In this document: piece by piece, positions 38,224-49,126 of the stretch
Layout of the letters: every line of letters begins with the position of its first letter
Position numbering within the stretch: the first letter of the stretch is position 1
DNA from: Malania oleifera
Taxonomy: Eukaryota; Streptophyta; Magnoliopsida; Santalales; Ximeniaceae
Length of the DNA stretch: 64,000 nt
Direction: 5' to 3'
Assembly (NCBI RefSeq): GCF_029873635.1
Contig: NC_080426.1
Location: forward strand, 55,194,093-55,258,092
Notes under the pieces: model-generated
Database searches by the model: none
What the model saw: the letters and a program-made list of their open reading frames with translations, nothing else
What the model was told of the DNA's origin: nothing
Translations under genes and position numbers: made by a program

Positions 38224-40202
38224 TGTTGGAATTGGTGTGATCTCAAGAGGGGGGGTAAATTGGACATTTTAAACTTTTTCACTAATTTAAACAATTACGC
38301 TGATTCACCACATCTCATATCTCATTCAAAATAAAACATGTGTGTAAAGTAAGTGAGTAATGTGTGCATACATACACGTGTACTGCATATCTCATTTAAA
38401 TTAATTATGTGTGCATGCTAGATGATTATAACAAAGCATGAACAGACATACACATACTGAAATTAAAGTATGGAAAGTAAATGAGATAAGGAGATAGACA
38501 CACACACACACGATATTTGTTATCGAGATTCAACCAAACCAGCCTACGTCCCCACCTTGAGCATACCCCCCAAGGATTACACTAAACCTGCTCACTTAAA
38601 TGGGCAGAGCAGAAGCTGTTTACATCCTCTCCTTACGGAGCGAGGAAAACCCCAGCTCAATTACAAAGTTGAGCCCAACTTGTCTCACTTACGGGGTTGA
38701 GACTCCCCAGTTCAATTTACTAGGCTGAATCGAATCGGTCTCACTTACGGGACTGAGACTCCCCAGTTCAATTAATGGGATGAACCCAACTAGTACAATA
38801 AAAATCATTTTTGCACATATAACATGCTTCTAAAAATATAAGCAAACATTAAGCTCAAATACATACACTCTAATAAGATATAAAATATATGCTCATTAGA
38901 GTAAGGGTATTTTTCAAAATAAATATTCTAGTCTTTAAAGCAAGATATATATAATAAAATACTTCAAAGATTTGTACCCTAATAAAATATTTCTCCAAAA
39001 AATATTTTCAATAAGAAGTATAAGAACCTAGGGTTTTGGTTTTTCAAATGACTTTTGCAACATAAAAATTTATCTATGAAAGCATAGATGCAAAAAGAAA
39101 TGCCTAAATGAAATACTCTCTTAAAATGATTTTCAAAGAAAGAATGAAAGAGAGTTGGAGAGATTAAAACATTTTTCCCCAAAGAAAATATTTTTCCATT
39201 AAAAATGATTTGGGAGAACTTTGATTAACAAAATAATTTGAGAGGATTTGGGAGTTAATCAAAGTTGCTAATCAAAGAAAATGAGGGGGCTATTTATAGT
39301 TTTTCAACAAAATATGACCGTTGGGGACCTATTGGGAATTTATAAAAAGTTTAATTAAAGTTTAATCCTAATTACCCTTAATTACCCGCGGTAAAAACGG
39401 GCCAACCCGAGAGTTTCGATCGCCTGAGCCAGGTTTGGTCTCCCAAACACTCACAAAAGGAAAAGGCTTTTATGCATTCAGTTTCCCGATGAAAGGTTCG
39501 ATTGGCTGAGTCTAAGGTGATTTCCAAACTGCTCGAGGTTCGGTCGCCTGGTCCTAAGTTCGGTCTGCCAAACTTGCCACTTCGGTCACCCGAGGTATTT
39601 TTGAACGTCAAGTTCAGGCGCCTGGGGAAGGTAGAAAAAGTTCGCATTCGAGGTTCAGTCGACCATGAACATTCAGTTCATTTTGTTTCGATCGATCAAG
39701 GCATTTTCAACACGCACGATTCGGTCACCCAAAGCCCTTTCACACTTAAGATTTAGGTCCTACTTTTTAATATAGTTACGTGCAGGGACCTAGGGTCTAT
39801 CTAAGGTCATTTGAGCTTTTTAATTAGTCCCAAAAGTCCGGCGTCGATCTACCAAAGGTCGACTGAAGATAAACCCTAAGGTCAGTCTACGGTCTTGTGG
39901 CTCCCTAGGGTCAATCTATGGTCCTTTTTTAGCAAATAACCACATACAGATGCTTGCATTATTACAAACCAAATAATAAAAATAAATGCAATTACAATAA
40001 GAAATAAATGTCTTCTTCGTCTTTTTGCTTTTCTGACTTCATGGAATGCGCTTGATTGTATAGGTTTTAAGTCCTGCAAGCTTCCACTTTCGTTTCCTTA
40101 TATGTGTGTTAAATTAATGGACCTATTCACATGCTAAATACACATATAAGAAACATGTGCTTTTTCAACATTAAAATAGGGATTGGACTCAAATAGTCAA
40201 CA
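38224..40202 (-). repeat. 5' LTR of element E
   Basis: 1979 bp, in plus orientation from TGTTGGAATTGG to AATAGTCAACA. Motif array at about 39410-39735, TATA-like TATTTATAG near 39290, splice-donor-like tandem repeat at about 38590-38790. It is the only complete copy of this LTR in the window. Confidence 0.9.
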
Positions 40203-40554
40203 GATAAACATACAACGTCATGAATTAACCCCGCATAACCAGGTTGTGCAGTCCGAAGCCTGGACTTAGTCATGGCTGGCCTACCACTAGGCTAAGTCAA
40301 ACTATATATTTATCTATACTTGTAGTTGTAACTATAAGTACGATTCGCCTACCCAACTAGTCCAAACTCTAGGGGGTAACTCTACTCTTCACTGGTCAAA
40401 TCAACTGTATACCACCAACACTCTCACAACAGTGTGGCTGCACTAGTATCTTTGAAGTTACAGTACCGTGTTTAGCTTTGGTCCATTAGGGTTCCTAAAC
40501 CATATAATGCGATTTATAAAACAATACAATAACATGATTTCATTTTCACAATTC

Positions 40555-40945
40555 GATATAAAACTGTCATACTATAATTCTGTATATAAAATACTGTAAT
40601 ACTGTATCTCTGTATAAAATACTATTACATTGTAATTCTGTATAGAACAATGTCATTCTGTAACTCTGTATAAAATGCTCTGTCATACTGTAGTTCTATA
40701 TGGAACATTGTCATTCTGTAACTCTATATAAAATGTTGTCATACTATAGTTCTATATAGAACACTGTCATTCTGTAACTCTGTATAAAATGTTGTCATAC
40801 TATAGTTCTATATAAAAAACTGTCATTCTGTAACTTTGTATAAAATGTTGCTATATCATAGCTCTGTATAAAATATTACCATACTATAACTTCGTATAAA
40901 TATGTATTATCATAAATCTGTATAAAAATATTGTCATATCATTAT
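40555..40945 (-). repeat. 28-bp minisatellite in LTR J
   Basis: About 13-14 diverged tandem units of 28 bp, alternating between versions with TGTCATTCTGTAACTCTG and TTGTCATACTATAGTTC, each followed by TATATAA or TATAAAA. Such arrays tend to change copy number between LTRs. Confidence 0.8.
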
Positions 40946-41387
40946 TCTGTATTGATCTCATGGCATACAATTTGAGTAATAATTCATAATATAAAAATAT
41001 GTCTGGGATAACTATATTTTTTTGCTGAAAATAATGGTGTAATCAACTCTAGGGTTTTACTCAAACTCATAAGCCCAGTTTTTTCTCAAAATATACATAT
41101 ATCAATTCAAATTTTCCATTCCCATAAGCATGTATACTCAGGAAAACATACATTTTATTTCTGTAATCACATACTATAATTTAATCAATTGAATTTCTAA
41201 AAATTTCTTATTCGGGCCAAAATTTGGTTTATTAGTCGATTTGGGCTAAATTTAGGTGAAAATTTGAAAGAGAGAGAGAGAGAGAGAGAGAGAGAACCGC
41301 TGCTAAAGAGAGAAATTGAGAGATAGTGAATTTTTCCTTTAAAAAAAATGAGTTAGAATTTATTTATAGGTTGCTGCCCTAGTGGAA

Positions 41388-41512
41388 ACCGTCAACAGTT
41401 TGGTATTCAACCAAACCCTTTTTACTATTTTACCTTTACTAAGCCTCGGTAACTCAAACCGTCACGATTTTCCTAAGCTCCACAAAATCGTCGACGGTTT
41501 GGTCTACACCAA
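41388..41512 (-). promoter_or_regulatory. AAACCGTCGACGGTTT palindrome copies in LTR J
   Basis: Three copies (AAACCGTCAACAGTTT, AAACCGTCACGATTT, AAATCGTCGACGGTTTG) lie just upstream of the minus-strand TATA box. The same motif occurs in the copia LTR K. Confidence 0.6.
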
Positions 41513-41573
41513 ACCAAATTTCCTCTTTTTATTGCTATTTTTTATATCATTATTATTTTTCCAGGTCTCTACA

Positions 41574-42054
41574 TAAGTACTCAAGGACGGATGGTGATGT
41601 TCGAGGCGTGTCAAATGTTTCCTATGCCAGTGTAATGGGGTACTTCGGCGAATCGGCGGGCAATAGAGTGATCCGTCAGTTATGAGGTTCGTAGATGCAG
41701 GCTACACAAAGAACTTGGATGACAGGAGGACTACAACAAGGTGTGTTATGGGAAGACCTAATTGTCAGAAGTCCAGGGTACAGTCTCAGGTTGTACTAGT
41801 TACAACTGGATCGGAGTACTTGGCAGTGGCTGAGGCTGCCAAGGCAGCATTGTGGTTTAAAGGGTCATTCAAGGAGTTGGGTGTTCAATTAGGTAGAGTT
41901 CATGTTACCATGAACAAGTTCAAGTATGGCTTGGACTTGGTTTACATCTCTAGGTGTTAGATGGGAGGTGGTCCCAATCTACTGACCCAGGTGGAGCAAT
42001 GGGGTTATGCTTTCGAATTTCTCCTAAGTGGTGAATATTCACCAAGGTGGAGAT
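41574..42054 (+). pseudogene. Ty1/copia pol remnant (RNase H end), element K
   Basis: The frame 41682-41960 contains VDAGYTKNLDDRRTTT, TGSEYLAVAEAAKAALW and FKELGVQLGRVHV. These align with the C-terminal RNase H of Ty1/copia polyproteins (family pattern DxDxAGDxDDRRST, then TTEAEYMAVAEAAKEALWL). The upstream pol is missing: LTR J was inserted at 41573. The first conserved aspartate context is altered, and the product stops at 41960. Downstream, CCAAGGTGGAGAT (42042-42054) is a polypurine tract leading into the LTR. Confidence 0.85.
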
Positions 42055-42585
42055 TGTTGGGGATATGGCTTATATTTTGAGTGGAACGCATGCACCGGAA
42101 ACCGTCGATCGTTTGGGTGTAACCGTTGATGGTTTCAGGAAGTGCTACAGGGTATTCTTCTCGACTTCAAACCATCTACGATTTGACCTAAACTATTGAC
42201 GGTTATGCTCGTGGAGGTCATGAATTTTCGAATTAGAGATGAATGGATTGGGAGTTTTTGGAGTATTTTCCCATAAAGGATCGCTACATAAGTGTTTTAG
42301 TTATAGTAGAAGTCTTTTGTATGCATAGGATTAGTATTTAATCATGTTATGTAACCCTAGTTTGATAAGCTTTATAAGTTTCACATTATGATAGTGAAAA
42401 ACAACCACTGCTCCTGTGGACATAGGCAAATTGCTTAACCATGTAAATTCTAGTGTCTTTGATTGTTGTTTTTGTTTATTCTCATTGTTGAGTGATTTTC
42501 ATCATTGAGTGCTTGCTTTGCTTGTTTCATTGATTGTTTAGTGACTTTGTGTGAGGTCTTCCGCTGCGCACACTTGGCATCAACA
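42055..42585 (+). repeat. LTR of Ty1/copia element K
   Basis: 531 bp from TGTTGGGGATATGGC to CTTGGCATCAACA. The left neighbour is a polypurine tract and the right neighbour is a primer-binding site (TTGGTATCAGAGTG, 42587-42600). Motifs AAACCGTCGATCGTTT, AACCGTTGATGGTTT, AAACCATCTACGATTT and AACTATTGACGGTTA lie at about 42100-42205. Confidence 0.85.
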
Positions 42586-42586
42586 A

Positions 42587-42600
42587 TTGGTATCAGAGTG
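42587..42600 (+). other. Primer-binding site after LTR K
   Basis: TTGGTATCAGAGTG is one base after the LTR end. No gag follows; by 42618 the sequence is the paralogous repeat unit. Confidence 0.75.
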
Positions 42601-43577
42601 CCAATTGTGCACAACATTCGACTTAAGTTATGCAATAAAAAGTAACTCATATCTCATTCCACGCATTTTTTGATCTGTTTACTAATAATTTCATCTCATA
42701 AAATGTTTCAATAGTTTCTTTGAGTTTTTAGAAAATATTAGATAAAAAATTACTATTTCCTTTCATAAATTTAATTGAACATTTTCTATTCTTATTTTTT
42801 CATTATTTTTATTTACATATGTTTAAAGAACTAGTATTGACTTAGAAGTCTTGACTATTATAGAACAGTAACACTACATTCGATGAAAGTGAAAAGAAGG
42901 TGAATGAAATTAAAAATAAAAAAGAAGATAAAGTTGTTTGTCAATTTTTCAGAGAGGAAAGAAAAAATAGAAAACTTAAAAGAAAAAAAAAACAATTTCC
43001 TTTTCATAGCATTGCTTTAAAATTCAAACTAGTTGGCTAACTTAATAAAATCATTAGGCATGGATTGAAGATGTAGTAATTTGAATGTCAAAAATCAACT
43101 ACATGAATATTTATAGTATTACATATTATTATATATTTTTTTATTATATTCCAACATACGGCCATATAAATGTATTACTACATTATAAAATAAAAAGGCA
43201 ACCTAAAATGCATTCAAATTAAGTAGATATAATTTTAAATTACAAAATATTTTTTTTAAAAAAGAAAATAGAATCAGAATAAATTAAAATGGAATTAATT
43301 AAAGATTTTGGTTTGGAAATGGGAGGAGGGAAGAGGACAGGAGGGGGCGTGTCTCATGCTCGTGCGAGCTGGACGCAGACACATACACGTGGAGGCCGCA
43401 GCCAATCCTACCTGCATGCAACCACACATTTGGCGGTCACCTCATGTTTGCTCCCCCCTCACCGCGTTCATTATTTCGTGTGGTGGAAATACCCCTCGTG
43501 GGCCCCGCCCCGACCTTAGCCCCTTTAAGGTTATGCCACGTAATCAAGGAGCCAGAATCAAAAAAGACCCTTTTCAA

Positions 43578-43745
43578 TGAGAAATTATATGAGGATTCTC
43601 CCTTTATATTTTAAATGTTGACATGTGGCAAATTAGTCACACATTCATTAATATCAAAGGATGACTTATTTTCAATCAGTGTATATTTTAAAAAACAGAC
43701 ACATGGATACGTGGATGGAGAGATCCTCTGCATAATTTTTTCTTG
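43578..43745. mobile_element. Possible MITE
   Basis: AAATTATATGAGGATTCTCC near the left and the inverse of GGAGAGATCCTCTGCATAAT near the right form imperfect inverted ends of about 25-40 bp around a short AT-rich core. No clear target duplication was found. Weak call. Confidence 0.35.
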
Positions 43746-44143
43746 TCCATTTAATGAATTATGATGATATGGCAGACGAAATATTTCCCCCCCCCCCCCT
43801 CGACCTAAGTGAAGACTAGCTTGATTGAATTTCTATTTTAGAAATTTTCAATTTAAAAAGTGCATTTTAAAAATAATAATAATTGACGAACAAAAATAAA
43901 GGGGGAAAAACATGCCCTGACCAAAAAGTCCTAATTTTTATATTTATATTTATAGTATTATTTACAATTAGGAATGGTGGCATGGTTTGATAATTCAAAT
44001 CATTTCTTTTGAACCATAATCAAATTGAAATTTCAGTTAGTTACAAAATACAAACGATAACCGAACCGCTTTAAAGGATTGGACAAAATTCAATTAACTG
44101 ATTTTTAAGCTAATATCCAATGGTTAAATAAATCAAATTATTG

Positions 44144-44336
44144 CCCCCGGGCATACGGCCGAGTGGCAAGGGTGATCCTTAGAAATGCTGGTAACCCCAG
44201 TGTTCTGGGATCAATTCCTACCAATTGCACTATCCGTGATTTGCCTCCTACGCGTTGGTTGAGGGTACGATTGGTGTAGGCGATAGATTAGTCTGGGCGA
44301 TTGAGATACTGTCAATAAATAATTAAAAAAAAAAAA
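44144..44336 (+). mobile_element. tRNA-derived SINE
   Basis: A box-like TACGGCCGAGTGGC (44154-44167) and a B box-like GGATCAATTCC (44208-44218), spaced as in a tRNA gene of the Leu/Ser type, are followed by an unrelated body and an A-rich tail (TAATTAAAAAAAAAAAA). No cloverleaf-quality tRNA end is present, so it is not a tRNA gene. Target duplications are unclear. Confidence 0.72.
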
Positions 44337-44535
44337 CTAAACTGAACTGCTAGATTCAATTTAAAAGTTTAAAATTACCAAGAATTGACATTTTTCTTCC
44401 ATTATAACCAACTTGCAAAATTCAAATATTAAAATTCAATCATCATTGTCTAACATGGGATAAAACTCTATTAATCGCAATAACCCCATCATTACAACTC
44501 ACTACCAACTAAGAGAGAGAGAGAGAGAGAGAGCT

Positions 44536-46509
44536 TGTAGAGACCCGAAAAATTATAGTATTTAAATAATAAAAGAGGGAGAACAAGGAAATTGTAAAGG
44601 GGGTCACAATAGGTCCTCGTTGACGAACGCGAAGCATTCGTCGACGAAGTGGCTTATTGGGATCATTGACAGGGACACATGTCTCGTCGACAAGGAGGTA
44701 CTGAGAGGGTTATTTTAGGGCCTGAAATTCGTTGATGATGAATAAGTGTTCATCGACGAACTTTCTACTTGGCCTCGTTGACGAAGTGACATGTCTCGTC
44801 GACGAAGTCAGTTCTATAAATGGCTCAAATTTGGATTTCAGCGAGGAAAATAGCATGCCAACCCTCCTCTTTCTCTCTCTTCGTCCCCCACCCCTTCTCT
44901 CTAGAATTTTGGGCTGAATCTTCATCGGATCGACGATCCGAAGCTGCCACGCTACTCCTAGAAAGTTTCTCTTCATTTCTGCAGGAGTGTATTGTTGATT
45001 AGACCTACTTGGGAACTATCCCAAAATTTGGGTAAGTTAGTTAATTTTAGTATTATTGGGTATTTGGTGTTTTTGGACTGAGTAGAATATGTTAGGGAAG
45101 TTAATACTAAAGTTGTATTAGGAAAAATATCAATTTCAGGGTTTTGAGCTAAGGAACACACGGGGGTGATTTTGGATATTTTGTGGGATTCCTAAGAAAT
45201 CAGGTAAAGGGATAAACTAAGTCAGGTTTATTATAAAAATGTATTTACTATTTTACAACATTTAATTTTAGGTAAATATGTATATTGTAGAATTATGTTA
45301 GAAATTATGTTGTTGATCAAAAATGTGGTTTTCACGTATAATATCATAAATATGATTTTAGAATAGATTTTATGATCTAAGTATTACCCCTTTTGTGTGG
45401 CATGAGTAACATTTAACATGAAAATTATGATGATGAAATATTATGTTTTCAACATAAGCAAGTTATTACTACTTTCAGGAAAATATTAAAATTATACAAG
45501 GATTTTCAAACAAAGGATTTCATATGATATGCCGGCGTAAGGGCCGAGGTTTTATATAATATACCGACGTAAAGGCTGAGGGTTTTTATGATATACTATG
45601 CCGATGTAAGGGCCTTAAATTTTATGTTATCAAAACCTGGTTGGCTTGGTTTAGACTTTCACGAAACTCAGTACCATAGCTATATGATCACGATCATGTA
45701 TATGTTAGTGCTACCGCTTGCCATAAGGGGCAGTGGGAGATTGGCAGTCGATGTGATTTTATGGTAGTGTAGGCGTCCCTCTGGTGTCTGGACCAGGAGG
45801 GGCAGATCCATCGTACTTATAGACTTATGTTGATCTAGCGTGGTTAGCCATCTATTGCTAGGTCCCGCCTTTAGGCTGCACAACCCAGTCATGTGGGGGT
45901 AAGACATGACACCAACCAACTATCCATCCAGGGTATTTTAAATGTATAGTTATATGAGATGATTTATATGTATAGAAATTCGGTATGTTACCATGTTATG
46001 ATAAAATATGTTTTTCCAGATACGATACAGACAATTTTATCAAGTATGATTTATGTACTGTTATACGTATAACACGAGAATACTCATATTGCCACACACT
46101 AATATTAATTTATTTTCCTTACTGAGAAGTGTCTCACCCCAGCTATATAAACATTTCAGGAGTCCCAAATAGAAGAGTGAATAGAGCTCTACAATGTTAG
46201 TGTTTGACTATGCTACCCTATCTGAAGGGTAAGTCATTTCTAGGGTCTGACAAATTTTTGAGTGGCGACCCTAGGACACTTTTTGGATATTCTGAAATTT
46301 GTGTATATATATGACAGTTGTAGTAAAACTCTGGTATTGTGTTGATTGGATATGTATATGTTTTTACGTTTCCCATTGCTTAGGTGATAGTGTTGTATTT
46401 CAGGTATATCCCCGGTACTCATGGGTCCAAGTTGATTATAATTTGTAAGGAATAATATTGATTATTATATTATGGAAAAAAAATATGGTAAAAGAGGCAG
46501 GTCATTACA
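44536..46509 (+). repeat. 5' LTR of element D
   Basis: 1974 bp, TGTAGAGACCCG to GGTCATTACA. Palindrome array at about 44618-44812, TATA box TATAAATG at 44815-44822, CT-rich leader at about 44870-44905, GCCGGCGTAAGGGCC minisatellite at 45525-45620. The next bases include the perfect primer site. Confidence 0.94.
44618..44812 (+). promoter_or_regulatory. GTCGAC-core palindrome array of element D LTR
   Basis: CTCGTTGACGAA, TTCGTCGACGAAG, TCATTGACAG, CTCGTCGACAAG, TTCATCGACGAA, CTCGTTGACGAA and CTCGTCGACGAA run up to the TATA box. The 3' LTR has the same array at about 54045-54232 and the solo LTR at about 48893-49050 (minus strand). Confidence 0.65.
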
Positions 46510-46512
46510 GTT

Positions 46513-46524
46513 TGGTATCAGAGC
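46513..46524 (+). other. Primer-binding site of element D
   Basis: TGGTATCAGAGC, a perfect initiator-methionine tRNA site, 3 bp after the LTR. Confidence 0.92.
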
Positions 46525-46815
46525 TTAGGTTGCTAGGTTCTATAGACTTTAGAGTGCAACGGAAATGATACCAGAGTATAGGAAAAGGATTTAAGGTTTT
46601 GTTCTATAGTCTAGAGGCAAGACTTTCGTGGTGGTTTTTGCGTTTTTCCTAGGGTGACGATTTTAGGAAAACCTTAGTAAACTATTGTCGGGTTGTGTTT
46701 TTATAGTGTAGGACTGAATCTTGAAATAAGATAAGGATGTCAAGATAGGGGATATATGTTAGATGTGTAAGTTATAAGGATAGGGTCCCTAAGTCATGTT
46801 TATTGTCTTTCCAAG

Positions 46816-46839
46816 ATGGACCCTGGAGGAGGTAGTGCC
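46816..46839 (+). pseudogene. gag of element D, first codons
   Basis: It starts MDPGGGSA and is cut after eight codons by a solo LTR. The frame continues from the duplicated GTGCC at 49127. Confidence 0.88.
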
Positions 46840-49126
46840 TGTAGTGACCTGCTTTTTCTTGCTATATATATTTTTTTTTTATTTTTTTATTTTTTTTACA
46901 TACAATGAGATTTCACTACTCTGATACCTTTTAATATAAGTCAAATCATTATCACGAACCAGATAGGACCCATGGAATCCGAGACACAATAAACAACCTA
47001 AGCAGCGAGAAGTAGAATACATACAACCATAACCATATATACAATACCAAAGTGTCAGAATATTTTCCAAAATATACATATACAACAATACTCAAAATAC
47101 CCTCATCTAGACCTAAGGACTACTTAAAATAACTACCCAAAAATACTCGCGCTATAGTCAGGGCAGTACTGTAGTCCCCTCTACCTGCGAGCCTAATCTG
47201 CTCACCTAACTAGATCATCGTAAATATATTAAATCACTGGAATGAGACAACGCTTAGTAAGACAAAATATGCTATTACTAGTGTGTGGCAGGTGAGTTTA
47301 CATATTATAAACCTGATTTGGAAATACCATAAATAATTGAATATACAAAACACGTATAACATTTCATTATAGCTTATACCTATGTTGCTTAGCATAAACT
47401 ATTTTTCTGAATTTTCTAAACATAATACTTCTAATATTCATAAGTATATATATGGTTTCTATAAACTTGAATATACATATATATAATAACTGAGAAAATT
47501 TCCCTAGCTGGATAACTGAAAGTCATGATTTAACCCCTCATGACAGGGTTGTGCGGCCCAAAGGCGGGACCTATCCTAGCTAGCCGACTAGGGTAAGTCA
47601 ACTGAACTCCGAAAGTCAAATAGGCCTCCTCAACCCTTATCTGAAGGGGAGCCTGTCCACAACGTAAGCACGATCGACTGCTGAATACCACATACTTTCT
47701 GAGTAATGTGGTTGCACTTTGAACTGAAAATAGCTATGGTACCATGCTCTGTTGACTGATTCTGGTCCATGAGGGTCTGATACTATATACATACGTAACT
47801 AATATATCTATATTACTGTTTTGCCATGATTTTATAATAACTAAAACATTGTAAAACTGATATGCTAATCTGAGTAACTGGATGAACATTTAATGTTTGT
47901 ATATCTAATTATCTGACTGAAATCATAGTATTCTGAATATGCTGTAAATATATGTTTCTATACATATACTGTAAATCATGGTATCATGAAAAATAGATAA
48001 ATCATGGTATTCTGAATATGCTGTAAAATTTCTATCTACATGTATACTGAAAATCATTATTTTATAAAACATATATTTATTCCATGATATTTTTTGCCTA
48101 ATACGCTATAAAATATGGTATTTGTAAACTGTATAAATACTGCACTAGTTTACTATAAACTCATGCCACACAATTTAAATAAATAAATTCACTTGTTCTA
48201 AAATTTGTATTTTCTGCTATACAAATATATTATAATCTGAATAGTAATAATCTGGTAAAACATATAATTTCTGCTGACTATCATACTAAAATTTCCTAGC
48301 ATAGCATATTTCCCTTACCTGACTATCTGAGCACTAACTACTATTTGCAATCCCACGTGTGCGACATTCATAATTTCAACATCCTGAGATAACACACGTA
48401 TATTTTTTCAAATCAAACAACTGAATTAACCTAAATGATTATCATACACATACTCCCCAAATCCTAAACTATAATTCATATATCATTTTACCTGGTTTCT
48501 TGAAATAATACCCACTGGGGTCCTCAACCCTTGTCTGTAAGGTCCCAAAACACCATATTCCTGAAAATATAATATCTTAATTTTACTTCACAAACCCCAG
48601 TATTTTCGCATATAATGCAGAATCTGACTTCAAATGAACTGGGTAATGCTGAAAATGCTCAAATAATCCACTCACCCTGGTTTTGGGATGGTTCCCAAGT
48701 TGGTCTAACCAACGGATTACTCCAGCAGATTTGAAAAGAATCTTCTCAGGAGTAACGTGGCGGCTTCAAATCGTTAAACCGGCGAATAACCAGGCCAGAA
48801 AGTTAGAGAGAAGGTGGAGAGGATAAAGTTAGAGAGAGGGGGTTGTATGAAGTTTTCTACGCTGAAAATCCAATTTTGGCATACTTATACACCTACTTTC
48901 GTCGATGAGACACGTCACTTTGTCAAAGCGGTCAAGAAGGGAGTTCATCAACAAATTTCAGGCCCTGAAATAGCCCTCTTGGTAACTCCTCGTTAACGAG
49001 ACACGTGTCCTTATCGACGATCCCAATAAGCCACTTCATCGACGAACGCGAACTGTGACCCCCTTTACAATTCCCTTTTTCTCCCTCTTTTATTATTTAA
49101 ATACCATAATTCATCAGGTCTCTACA
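46840..49126 (-). mobile_element. Solo LTR of the D family, inverted, inside D's gag
   Basis: 2287 bp. The minus strand starts TGTAGAGACCTG (49126) and ends near GGTCACTACA (46840). Perfect 5-bp target duplication GTGCC (46835-46839 and 49127-49131). Same family as its host element and opposite orientation. It holds the palindrome array at about 48893-49050. Confidence 0.95.

Larger units (their letters stand above)
31022..40202 (-). mobile_element. Element E: coding-free LTR retrotransposon (LARD-like), minus strand
   Basis: 5' LTR at 38224-40202 with a primer-binding site beside it, interior 32266-38223, polypurine tract at 32266-32280, partial 3' LTR at 31022-32265. The rest of the 3' LTR is displaced by H and lies off the left edge. 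With solo LTR F removed the interior is about 3.8 kb, and no gag or pol motif is found in any frame; it is AT-rich. This is what a large retrotransposon derivative mobilised by a partner looks like. Alternatively it is an autonomous element whose coding part was deleted. The flank on the right is GATAA (40203-40207), inside gypsy LTR J. Confidence 0.75.
40203..41573 (-). mobile_element. Gypsy LTR J, fragment
   Basis: Minus-strand LTR starting TGTAGAGACCTGG at 41573, like element D's TGTAGAGAC. The block ACCAGGTTGTGCAGTCCGAA near 40240-40260 parallels the GGTTGTGCGGCCC block of the D-family LTR. TATA box on the minus strand near 41361, a (GA)n tract at about 41268-41296, minisatellite at 40555-40945. 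Its other end was displaced by E. Confidence 0.78.
42618..44533. repeat. Paralogous non-coding unit, copy 1 (interrupted)
   Basis: It aligns in pieces with 56800-58561 and 59500-59950: AACTCATATC and TTCTTTGAGTTTTTAGAAA (42650-42740), a GGATTGAAG...ATGAATATT stretch (43060-43115), a GC-rich block (43300-43560), TTTCTATTTTA near 43830, and ACTCTATTAATCGCAATAACCC ending in (GA)n at 44514-44533. No gene is supported. A C13 run lies at about 43787-43799. Confidence 0.7.

Noticed and set aside
44144..44220. A functional tRNA gene
   Set aside because: A and B boxes are diverged and no acceptor stem or anticodon arm can be formed with confidence; an A-rich tail points to a SINE.
46879..47088. Short tyrosine-rich antisense frame
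   Set aside because: It lies in the solo LTR and has no matching open frame in D's own LTRs.
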